Origin: an uncultured bacterium
Lineage (GTDB): Bacteria; Bacteroidota; Bacteroidia; Chitinophagales; Chitinophagaceae
DNA: 22,093 nt
Assembly (NCBI GenBank): GCA_903957405.1
Contig: CAJBPC010000279.1
Coordinates: 1 to 22,093 of the forward strand
Reading direction: 5' to 3'
Under the pieces are notes generated by a model. That model had not been told where the DNA came from and did no database searches. It saw nothing but the letters and a program-made list of their open reading frames with translations. Shown here piece after piece: positions 1 through 6,506 of the stretch. Made by a program: the position numbers and the translations under genes. Position 1 is the stretch's first letter, and every line of letters begins with the position of its first letter.

Positions 1-303
1 ATAGCGCATCCATTGGCTGAACACATCGCCGAATGTCTTGAAACTGCGGGGGAAATTATCCGCATAGATGGTCAGGATCCTTTCAAGCTTGAGGTGTGGC
101 TTCTCGTAATAGGCCACGTAATCCACGTCATCCATGCCGATTCCGGCCTGCTTCAGGCAATATCGTATGGCTTGTTCCGGGAATGCGGCATCATGCTTTG
201 TTCGAGTGAACCTCTCCTCCTGTGCGGCCGCTACGATCTCGCCGTCCTTCAGCAAACTTGCTGCCGAGTCATGGTAGAAGCAGGATATTCCGAGTATATA
301 CAT
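1..303 (-). CDS. Carbamoyltransferase, NodU/CmcH/TobZ family (N-terminal part, cut by window edge)
   Basis: The reading frame opens at the ATG at 303-301 and stays open for 101 codons to the left edge, so only the N-terminus is present; the family is usually about 550-620 residues. The protein starts MYILGISCFYHDSAA and continues with AAAQEERFTRTKHD at residues 25-38. These are the hallmark N-terminal motifs of O-carbamoyltransferases, which move carbamoyl from carbamoyl phosphate, via an adenylate, to a sugar or antibiotic hydroxyl. The fold is Kae1/YrdC-like and cytoplasmic. The start is well placed because the stop codon of the 45-residue ORF upstream directly abuts this ATG (TAA-ATG), which suggests translational coupling. 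In this locus the acceptor is probably a sugar of the surface glycan (inference). The family call is secure; the substrate is unknown. Confidence 0.9.
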   Translation of the reverse strand, partial: MYILGISCFYHDSAASLLKDGEIVAAAQEERFTRTKHDAAFPEQAIRYCLKQAGIGMDDVDYVAYYEKPHLKLERILTIYADNFPRSFKTFGDVFSQWMRY

Positions 304-441
304 TTAATAAAATCGGGTGGTTGAATGACTGTTTTTCTTTTCGATCCAGTATGTATCCTTCGAAGCGAACATCCCGGCGATGCGCCTCGGAATATTCATG
401 ACGAACAGTAACACGTAAACGATGTAAGCGAGTATCTGCAT
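304..441 (-). CDS. Small membrane protein, 45 aa, resembling the C-terminal part of SxtJ-type proteins
   Basis: A short ORF runs from the ATG at 441-439 to a TAA that directly touches the ATG of the carbamoyltransferase gene. Residues 3-17 form a hydrophobic membrane-spanning stretch. A short polar tail follows that includes IPRRIAGMFASKDTYWIEKK. From memory, small SxtJ-type and DUF5989 membrane proteins commonly sit beside carbamoyltransferase genes, and SxtJ-type proteins end in a similar hydrophobic stretch, a loop with basic residues and a YWI/YW motif. This ORF would match only that C-terminal part. The upstream frame stays open only to a TAA about 17 codons before the ATG, so no full-length version exists here. 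It may be a real small partner of the carbamoyltransferase or a decayed remnant. The gene context is good; homology is untested. Confidence 0.5.
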   Translation of the reverse strand: MQILAYIVYVLLFVMNIPRRIAGMFASKDTYWIEKKNSHSTTRFY

Positions 442-558
442 ATCAGTAGAATGGATAGTTCGTGTCTGACAACTTTGTATCAATGGCTTTTACATGCTGC
501 GACCGGCCATAAAAGAAGGACTGATAGACCCTGCTGCAGAGCAGGATGAGGTAATGTA

Positions 559-1641
559 TCATGCGTTCGATTTTTGTCTGATGAAATCCGCTACAACCCT
601 GTTACCGCTATCAGTCAGGTGGCAGACATCCGTGAAGATGTCAATGTCCGCGCCAAGGGAATGGAGCGCATCATTGGTGTCATGGAACGGTATGCCGGCA
701 TTTTCACAGAGAGCCTTCACTGATTTCGAATAGGAGGTATGGAATGCGGGGTTGGCGTAATCCGCCATTGAAGGGTAGACTTTCAGATCTGCGCCATAGC
801 ATTCCGCCTCCACTTTTGAAGCTGCCTTATCATTCCAGTTGACACATGGCTGAAGAAAATATCTCAGCGAAGCACCGTGGCCGTCAGCGAGCGCCTTCCA
901 GCTGCTGAACTGGTTGGAGAGATTCTTCAGGTTCTGCTCCAGCTTCCGTTCGAAACTCATCCTTTTGTCCGTAGCGAGGTTCCGCAAGGGTTCATTCCCG
1001 TAGGCCTTGCCGAGGAATGCCCTGATGATGGAACGAATAAAACCATTGTCACGGTATCTCCGCTCTATGGCATTGTACATCCTCCATCGGTTGTATGATT
1101 GATCATCATAGCAAACCGAAAGATTGCTCATGTACGGATAGGTCATGTAATGGTCCTGACCGAAGATGCCGCCGTACCCATCGTAAATGAGGGATCCTTC
1201 CATGGCGGCAAGTGAACAATCATTCACCCCTGAAAGGATATGGATGTTGCGGATCTTGGGGAACTTCGGCTGCATGAACATGAATAACAGAAGCTCCTGA
1301 TAACTGGTAGCACCCCTGTTGCCAAGGTTGATGCACGGAACGTCATCACTGGACAAATAACTGGATATGGTCTTGTCGTCAGCTGATGCATCGACTCCAA
1401 AAACAGTGGATCCCCCAATGATGATGTCGCACTGTTCGAAATGTGTTTTTAATGCAGGGACATCCGCTACACTTCCGCCTGGAAGTATGGTCCATCGCAC
1501 CCCATGGTCATCCGTGTTCACATAAGCTGACCTGTATGAAGGTTCATTGATCCAATAAACAAATGGGCGATAGGCGGGATACATCTTGTAGTAATCGCCA
1601 TGTTGCGGGTAATGCTTGAATCGGGGATGGTTGTTGCTCAT
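559..1641 (-). CDS. SGNH/GDSL-fold hydrolase or acyltransferase
   Basis: The 360-residue protein shows the blocks of the SGNH hydrolase fold in order: IIGGSTVFG (Ser78, block I nucleophile), NLGNRG (Gly107, block II oxyanion hole), SGVND (Asn140, block III) and FTDVCHLTDSG near the end (Asp338 and His341, block V). Members of this fold in polysaccharide loci act as O-acetyl esterases or as the catalytic part of O-acetyltransferases; AlgX/AlgJ are examples. No signal peptide or membrane helix is evident, so it is probably cytoplasmic. The frame also allows a start at 1686, but that would overlap the upstream gene by 44 bases. I chose the ATG at 1641 because it follows the upstream stop by one base (TAA-G-ATG) and is consistent with the tight packing of the locus. 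The fold call is strong; whether it removes or adds an acyl group, and from which sugar, is unknown. Confidence 0.8.
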   Translation of the reverse strand: MSNNHPRFKHYPQHGDYYKMYPAYRPFVYWINEPSYRSAYVNTDDHGVRWTILPGGSVADVPALKTHFEQCDIIIGGSTVFGVDASADDKTISSYLSSDDVPCINLGNRGATSYQELLLFMFMQPKFPKIRNIHILSGVNDCSLAAMEGSLIYDGYGGIFGQDHYMTYPYMSNLSVCYDDQSYNRWRMYNAIERRYRDNGFIRSIIRAFLGKAYGNEPLRNLATDKRMSFERKLEQNLKNLSNQFSSWKALADGHGASLRYFLQPCVNWNDKAASKVEAECYGADLKVYPSMADYANPAFHTSYSKSVKALCENAGIPFHDTNDALHSLGADIDIFTDVCHLTDSGNRVVADFIRQKSNA

Positions 1642-1642
1642 C

Positions 1643-2629
1643 TTATGAAACCGAGATTTTACTGATCCAGCGGAGGACTTCTGCATATTGCGAAGGGGTC
1701 ATCTTATTGTCGAACCCGCATTCATAACGTGCCAATTCGATGTGCTGTTTCGCTTCCCTGGGATGACCGACCATGAACTGTGGATAATGCCGGCTGAAAA
1801 CAGGAACCGACATCTTGTCGAATGAATGCAGAAGCCCGTGCTTGTCTTCCCGGTCAACCCAATGGATGCTGTTGACGAAATCATCCAGAGAAAGTTGCGG
1901 CACAGGACCTGTCAGCGAAACTTTGCATCCAAACAGCGATGCATATATGAGATGTGATCCCGTCAGATTCGTAGTACAGTATTCGTGCTCCAGAAAATAT
2001 CGCTGAAGCCTGTGAAACGCATGTTGATCGGTGATTTCCACACCCATCACAATATCGTAGCCATGCTTCTTGAACGTGTTCACCCAATATCCGTTCCGAA
2101 GGCATGAAGGATGAAGACAAACCGTAACCTTACTGAATTGCTTCCTTATGCTATCCAAATAGCCGACGTATTCTTCTTCTTTTGTCTCGATCGAGATGTA
2201 GTCAAGTGAGTGGCCCGGCATGATCAACAAAGAATTCCGGATTCTTTCGTAGGACTTCTCCGGCGCATATACCACAGGTAAACCGACAGCCATTGCATTG
2301 GACACCCCGAATTGATGCAATTTCTTTTCCTCGGTCTTTCTCGCCACCAGATTATAGCATGCGGGATCACTCCATGCCCAATTTTGAGTCGTCACAAATG
2401 GATCCGTGCTGCCTTCCTGGTAATAATCAGGATACCAGCCATGCTGCCAGTTGATTCTTTTGCGCATCAGGTAGGGAAGTTTCTTTTCCCCCAGATATTT
2501 GATCAGCAAGTCATATGCACCATAAAATTCCACCTCAGCATCCGGATGGAATTCCCGCTCATGCCGCCATTCACGAATGGGCTTCCTGATGGCTACCGGA
2601 AGCAGCCTTCTATACAAATCCTTTATCAT
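1643..2629 (-). CDS. Unrecognised 328-aa protein, possible nonulosonate glycosyltransferase
   Basis: I do not recognise a named family. The protein is soluble, without signal peptide or membrane helices, and begins with a basic amphipathic stretch (MIKDLYRRLLPVAIRKPIRE), as seen in some membrane-surface glycosyltransferases. The second half looks like an alternating Rossmann-type domain. It contains VCLHPS (His173-Pro174) and CTTNLTGSH (218-226) followed by a hydrophobic helix and a GCKVSLTGP strand. An HP dipeptide and a downstream Ser/Thr cluster also occur in bacterial GT-B sialyltransferases (GT38, GT52, GT80), whose donors are CMP-nonulosonates. That resemblance is weak because I do not see their D/E-D/E-G motif clearly. 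The gene overlaps the upstream oxidoreductase by four bases (ATGA). Context makes it the best candidate in this window for a transferase of the legionaminic-type sugar, but this is inference. Confidence 0.72.
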   Translation of the reverse strand: MIKDLYRRLLPVAIRKPIREWRHEREFHPDAEVEFYGAYDLLIKYLGEKKLPYLMRKRINWQHGWYPDYYQEGSTDPFVTTQNWAWSDPACYNLVARKTEEKKLHQFGVSNAMAVGLPVVYAPEKSYERIRNSLLIMPGHSLDYISIETKEEEYVGYLDSIRKQFSKVTVCLHPSCLRNGYWVNTFKKHGYDIVMGVEITDQHAFHRLQRYFLEHEYCTTNLTGSHLIYASLFGCKVSLTGPVPQLSLDDFVNSIHWVDREDKHGLLHSFDKMSVPVFSRHYPQFMVGHPREAKQHIELARYECGFDNKMTPSQYAEVLRWISKISVS

Positions 2630-3591
2630 GGCCGCGAGTATCCGCTCATCTTCATGTAAAATTCCCCGATCATTCGCTTTTGTTCCGCTAATGTCACCAT
2701 CACTGAAAAGTCATGTTCAAGGAAGGCTTTTGTTTGCAGATATAACCCGGGCTTGAATTCCTTATCCAGAGAATCGTCGATGACGACAGCCTCCACAGCA
2801 ACGCTGCCGATTTTTTGCACCTGCAGAGACTCCATCGGTTTGAATATGAAACGATGTCGGGAAGTTATGATATCGATGGTCCATCGTCCGGGTCCCTCCC
2901 AATTGGCATGATAAGAGAAGAGGGCTCCCACGTCGGTGATGCCAGCCCCGGAAAAAACGGATGATGACGGATGCCACTCGATTCCGCCCTTGACAAAACT
3001 GCACATCTCCACAGGCTTACCGCCCAAGTGGAAGGCCGTGTCAATGACATGTGTTGAATTACCCAAAAACCAATTTTCATGTTCCGCCTTATGCTTCTTA
3101 AGATCCCGGATGACATGCGACCATTCCGTAAATTCGAAATGCATGGATCTGACACCTCCGTCTTGGAGAATCAGCTCCCGGGCACGGATCACGGATGCAT
3201 AAAACCTTCTGTTGTATGCGATCAGGACATTGGCATTGTACACCTCTGCGGCTTCACATATCTCTTCGATCTCATACGGATAGCCCACGCCGGGCTTTTC
3301 CAACAGGATGTGCTTGACACCATGGCGTATGAGCATCAAAACTGTCTCGGTGAGTGCTTCGATGCCAACAGCTACGATCGCGTATTCAGGCACTTCGGGA
3401 TCTGTCTGCAAATGAGCGGCAAGTCCGCCCGTCAATGCCTGAACGCCAGTCTTCTCGGCAAAAAGACTGCAGTTTTCTTCCCCACGGCCAATGACCTTCA
3501 CATCGGAACCCAAAGAAGTGAGGACTTTGGCATACTCCTGACCCATAAGACCCGTACCAATCAACCAGATATTTTTCCTGTTTTCTTGCAT
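2626..3591 (-). CDS. Gfo/Idh/MocA-family oxidoreductase, role unassigned
   Basis: This 321-residue NAD(P)-dependent oxidoreductase has an N-terminal Rossmann motif (WLIGTGLMG, residues 9-17), the family signature LLEKPG (Glu98-Lys99-Pro100) and a likely catalytic patch STHVIDTAF (His181, Asp184). The C-terminal alpha/beta substrate domain occupies roughly residues 120-315. It follows a second Gfo/Idh gene after two bases and overlaps the next gene by four, so it sits firmly in the operon. The legionaminic acid pathway as reconstituted in Campylobacter contains one member of this type (PtmF, here at 8113-9027), so this gene is an extra activity. A sugar oxidation, or oxidation-reduction epimerisation together with its neighbour, is plausible. 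The substrate cannot be read from the sequence. Confidence 0.87.
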   Translation of the reverse strand: MQENRKNIWLIGTGLMGQEYAKVLTSLGSDVKVIGRGEENCSLFAEKTGVQALTGGLAAHLQTDPEVPEYAIVAVGIEALTETVLMLIRHGVKHILLEKPGVGYPYEIEEICEAAEVYNANVLIAYNRRFYASVIRARELILQDGGVRSMHFEFTEWSHVIRDLKKHKAEHENWFLGNSTHVIDTAFHLGGKPVEMCSFVKGGIEWHPSSSVFSGAGITDVGALFSYHANWEGPGRWTIDIITSRHRFIFKPMESLQVQKIGSVAVEAVVIDDSLDKEFKPGLYLQTKAFLEHDFSVMVTLAEQKRMIGEFYMKMSGYSRP

Positions 3592-3593
3592 AT

Positions 3594-4601
3594 TCAGGTA
3601 ATTGGATACTTTTCAAATGTTGTAGTGCTGTGCGACAACCAGTCGAACATCAGTTTATGAACCCTGACAGACTGGTCGAGGGAAGGGAGCAGCTGCTTTC
3701 CTGCTGCAATGCCATTCAACCAGTCGCGTGTAAGATCCCCAAGGAATGGACTTTCAATCTTAGTCGTTACTGGTGGCAGATAATCCGCAGCATAACGATT
3801 CATCGGCATCTCGCTGTCTGCCCTCCTGAGAATATCCACCCGTTCGCCCTCGATTTCATTGAGCCTGATCCGTCCATGGCTGCCGATGATCTCCCATCCT
3901 CCGAATACGGTGCTGCTTGAACTCAGCAGAAGCAGGGATTTACCTACCAACACCCCCCCTTTCCGGAAGTGTATGCAGGCCCATCCTCCAAAATCACCAA
4001 ATGCAGGCCCTCTGCCACTCGGTATCATGTTATCATCTATCGAAGCAGCGACCACCTCGGCATCATCCGCATCCAAAAGAAAGTAGATGAAATCCAGATA
4101 ATGGATGCCGTTTGCGCCTATTCCAAGGGTCCCTCCTGTGAAATTTATGTATTTCAGTCCCTCAAACTGGGGCAGACTGTTGATATCCGACTTCAGGGTT
4201 TTTACAAACGGGTACATGCGCATGTTGAGGTTCACGGATACATGCAAATCCTTGATACTCGCCAATTCATCCGCCAGTGCTGTCACATCCCCAAGGCTTT
4301 GCCCCAATGGCTTTTCTATCAGAATATGTCGCGGCGACAGAGATAAGACCTCCCGGCAGGCCCCAAGCCTGTCATTGGCTGTGGAAGACATGATGACCGC
4401 ATCATAACTTCCGGAAAGATCTCCCGGAAGAATGAACCGAAGCTCTTTTTCCCGACCCGATGTGGAGAGCTGCGCCCGTGCATTTTCCAATGCGGCAGGT
4501 GCGATATCCATCATAGTGAGGCTCTCCACGGCATCAGATTGCAAGGCACCCATGGCATGACGTATACCCATCCTTCCCGCTCCTGTGATCAATAGTCGCA
4601 T
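3594..4601 (-). CDS. Gfo/Idh/MocA-family oxidoreductase, role unassigned
   Basis: The 335-residue protein carries the dinucleotide-binding motif LLITGAGRMG (residues 3-12), the family signature LIEKPLG (Glu96-Lys97-Pro98) and NGIHYLDF (His167, Asp170) at the place of the usual catalytic His/Asp pair. It is only modestly similar by eye to the next gene, so this looks like a pair of different specificities rather than a fresh duplication. It lies nine bases after the amidotransferase gene and two bases before the second oxidoreductase, and the start has a purine-rich stretch (CCGGGAT) just upstream. Family members act on sugar nucleotides, free sugars or sugar acids. The position between amidotransferase and putative transferase suggests late tailoring of the nonulosonate or synthesis of a second sugar of the repeat unit (inference). 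Confidence 0.87.
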   Translation of the reverse strand: MRLLITGAGRMGIRHAMGALQSDAVESLTMMDIAPAALENARAQLSTSGREKELRFILPGDLSGSYDAVIMSSTANDRLGACREVLSLSPRHILIEKPLGQSLGDVTALADELASIKDLHVSVNLNMRMYPFVKTLKSDINSLPQFEGLKYINFTGGTLGIGANGIHYLDFIYFLLDADDAEVVAASIDDNMIPSGRGPAFGDFGGWACIHFRKGGVLVGKSLLLLSSSSTVFGGWEIIGSHGRIRLNEIEGERVDILRRADSEMPMNRYAADYLPPVTTKIESPFLGDLTRDWLNGIAAGKQLLPSLDQSVRVHKLMFDWLSHSTTTFEKYPIT

Positions 4602-4610
4602 ATCCCGGAT

Positions 4611-5849
4611 TTATCGGTTATCGTTAAAACCATCATTATTCACATTGTGGCGCAGCTTCCAGGTTCCATTGTCATTCGCCCAAAGATGGGGTGACCTAAA
4701 CTTGTCACACAAGTCGTGAAAGCGCTGAGGATCGAGTTCAATGTATTCCATGATCTCGTTGAAATAACGATCCGGGAATTCACCATCGAATTTCTTCACT
4801 AATGCCTGACCCTCTTCACGGGTGATGTGATTGTTCCGGATCTCTTGAGATGCATCGTAGGTCGCCCTCCCCAATCCGAATTTAATGTAGGTGGTATAGT
4901 AATGCAGGTCATCGATCTTATCATCGATGCTGTTGTATTTGCTATAGGTACCCTGCGTCCGGAATGGCCTTGCCTTGAAGCCAGTGTGCTCTGTGGCATA
5001 ATAATACACTTCCTGTGGAGTCCACCGGAGATAATAGCCCAGATAATGCACCTGGATATTGGCCTTCATGAGTTCATCGGCCGGAGCAGGAAGAAAGGCC
5101 ATGAGATCCCCGATTCCGACATTGTGTTTTTCCCGGAGCTCCCCGATGGATACGCCACCAAGATAGAGATCATCGAGATGCTGGAAAGTATAGTAGGAGT
5201 TATCCCTCAGAGAAGTCGAGTTGTCGGCGATCGGATTGCCGTATTCCGCTTCGTTTTCTCCATAAAAAACCAATGGGATGCCGAACTTGGCTGCCATCTT
5301 GGGTCCAAGATTCTTCTGACCCAGCATGAAGGTCTGGAATGGATGCAATAGGTTTTCGATGGCAAGCCTGGTAAGGAGTTTCATCACCCTTCCATTCCTG
5401 CGGAACGAAATATTGTCGAATCCTCCGATGTCTATCCAGTTCTTCCAGTTCTGGTATCCATAATCCGTGTACAATATAGGAGGCCAGGTGACGGTAAGCG
5501 GATGCATCCCGTACTTTGTCTTCAATATATGCGCCTGGAATGCACTATCCTTGCCACCACTGCCGGGTACAAGACAATCATAAGAACCGTCTTTACTGCG
5601 GTGCTGGTCGAGCAAGGTGACAAGCTCCTGCTCTCTTTTCTCCCAATCGATGCGCTCCTTTTGTTCATTCGCCCTGCAGGCATCGCATATTCCGGCCTCA
5701 TCGAATGCAAGCGTTCGCTTCTTCGTGTTGATATTGTGTTTGAACTCTATCTCCGACACGGGTCGCTGATTGCTCATCACGCATCGCTTACAGAATTTCA
5801 CTTCACGGGGAAGGCCATATTTGACTTCTAACTGCTCGCTCATGTTCAT
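4611..5849 (-). CDS. N-acetyl sugar amidotransferase, WbpG/PseA/PtmG family
   Basis: The protein has 412 residues, slightly longer than the roughly 375-385 usual for the family. It shows a putative zinc-binding pair CKRC (Cys20, Cys23) and CDAC (Cys55, Cys58). An ATP-pyrophosphatase PP-loop follows, GSGGKDSAF (Ser97-Ser102), with a conserved body including LPAPADE and YYLRW. Homologues in Pseudomonas O-antigen (WbpG) and Campylobacter flagellin glycan loci (PseA, PtmG) use ATP to activate an acetamido group and replace its oxygen with ammonia, giving an acetamidino (N-acetimidoyl) group. Ammonia is thought to come from the adjacent HisH/HisF-like pair encoded immediately upstream. The start at 5849 lies one base after the HisH-like stop (TGA-A-ATG); a second Met is two codons in. 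In this locus the likely substrate is a legionaminic-acid precursor or its CMP form (inference). Confidence 0.9.
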   Translation of the reverse strand: MNMSEQLEVKYGLPREVKFCKRCVMSNQRPVSEIEFKHNINTKKRTLAFDEAGICDACRANEQKERIDWEKREQELVTLLDQHRSKDGSYDCLVPGSGGKDSAFQAHILKTKYGMHPLTVTWPPILYTDYGYQNWKNWIDIGGFDNISFRRNGRVMKLLTRLAIENLLHPFQTFMLGQKNLGPKMAAKFGIPLVFYGENEAEYGNPIADNSTSLRDNSYYTFQHLDDLYLGGVSIGELREKHNVGIGDLMAFLPAPADELMKANIQVHYLGYYLRWTPQEVYYYATEHTGFKARPFRTQGTYSKYNSIDDKIDDLHYYTTYIKFGLGRATYDASQEIRNNHITREEGQALVKKFDGEFPDRYFNEIMEYIELDPQRFHDLCDKFRSPHLWANDNGTWKLRHNVNNDGFNDNR

Positions 5850-5850
5850 T

Positions 5851-6498
5851 TCAGGATTTAGAATTTATTTTCAGCCACTCGGCATAGATATTCACACCGT
5901 ACAACCCACTTTTCTCCGGATGAAACTGGGTTGCAAAGATATTGCGATGCAGGATGGAAGAACAATATTTCAATCCTCCATAACTTGACTGAGACAGCAC
6001 ATCTGCATCATCAGACGGAATCACATAATAGGAATGCACGAAATACATGAAATCGCCAGACTTGCAACACTGCAACGGCGTATCCTTCCATGGCCTGGAT
6101 TCGGCAATGGTGTTCCATTGTATCTGCGGCACCTTGAAGACATTGTCATTCCTGGAACTGAAATCAAACTTCTCCACACGTCCGGGTATGAGGTCCAGCC
6201 CTTCCGTCTGTCCGAATTCCGTACTGTGCGAAAGCATCAGCTGCAGACCCAGGCAAACACCCATAAGGGGCTTACCGGTGGCGACATACTCCCGAATCCC
6301 GTCCACCAACCCGAATGCATGCAAATTCTTCATCGCGTCAGAAAAGGCGCCAACTCCCGGGAGTATGGCATAATCAGCTTCAAGCAGATCGTCCTTGCTG
6401 CTGCTGATGGTAACATCGCAACCGAGGTGCTCACATGCCTGCTTCACACTGAAAAGGTTACCCAAATGGTAGTCTATGATGACAACTCTATGCTTCAT
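5851..6498 (-). CDS. hisH: HisH-like glutamine amidotransferase subunit
   Basis: This 215-residue class I glutaminase domain resembles the HisH subunit of imidazole glycerol phosphate synthase. The catalytic triad is intact: Cys82 in GVCLG, and His193 and Glu195 in QFHPEKS. The oxyanion-strand motif LPGVGAF lies at residues 46-52. It would hydrolyse glutamine and pass ammonia to its partner. The genes on either side are a HisF-like protein and a sugar amidotransferase, and there are no other histidine genes here. That points to the specialised HisH2 seen in P. aeruginosa, C. jejuni and Legionella glycan loci rather than to histidine biosynthesis. It starts eight bases after the HisF-like stop. 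Glutaminase function is strongly supported; the acceptor partner is inferred from context. Confidence 0.9.
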   Translation of the reverse strand: MKHRVVIIDYHLGNLFSVKQACEHLGCDVTISSSKDDLLEADYAILPGVGAFSDAMKNLHAFGLVDGIREYVATGKPLMGVCLGLQLMLSHSTEFGQTEGLDLIPGRVEKFDFSSRNDNVFKVPQIQWNTIAESRPWKDTPLQCCKSGDFMYFVHSYYVIPSDDADVLSQSSYGGLKYCSSILHRNIFATQFHPEKSGLYGVNIYAEWLKINSKS

Positions 6499-6506
6499 AC
6501 AACTGG

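Noticed and set aside
13..324. Plus-strand ORF of 103 codons
   Set aside because: It is antisense to the clear carbamoyltransferase N-terminus and has no family-like motifs.
530..545. Perfect 6-bp stem-loop (CCTGCT-GCAG-AGCAGG) 14 bases past the SGNH gene stop
   Set aside because: It lacks a U-tract on the minus-strand transcript and the operon clearly continues, so it is not a convincing terminator.
3079..3660. Plus-strand ORF of 193 codons
   Set aside because: It lies entirely opposite the two oxidoreductase genes and reads as a codon-bias shadow with His/Cys-rich composition.
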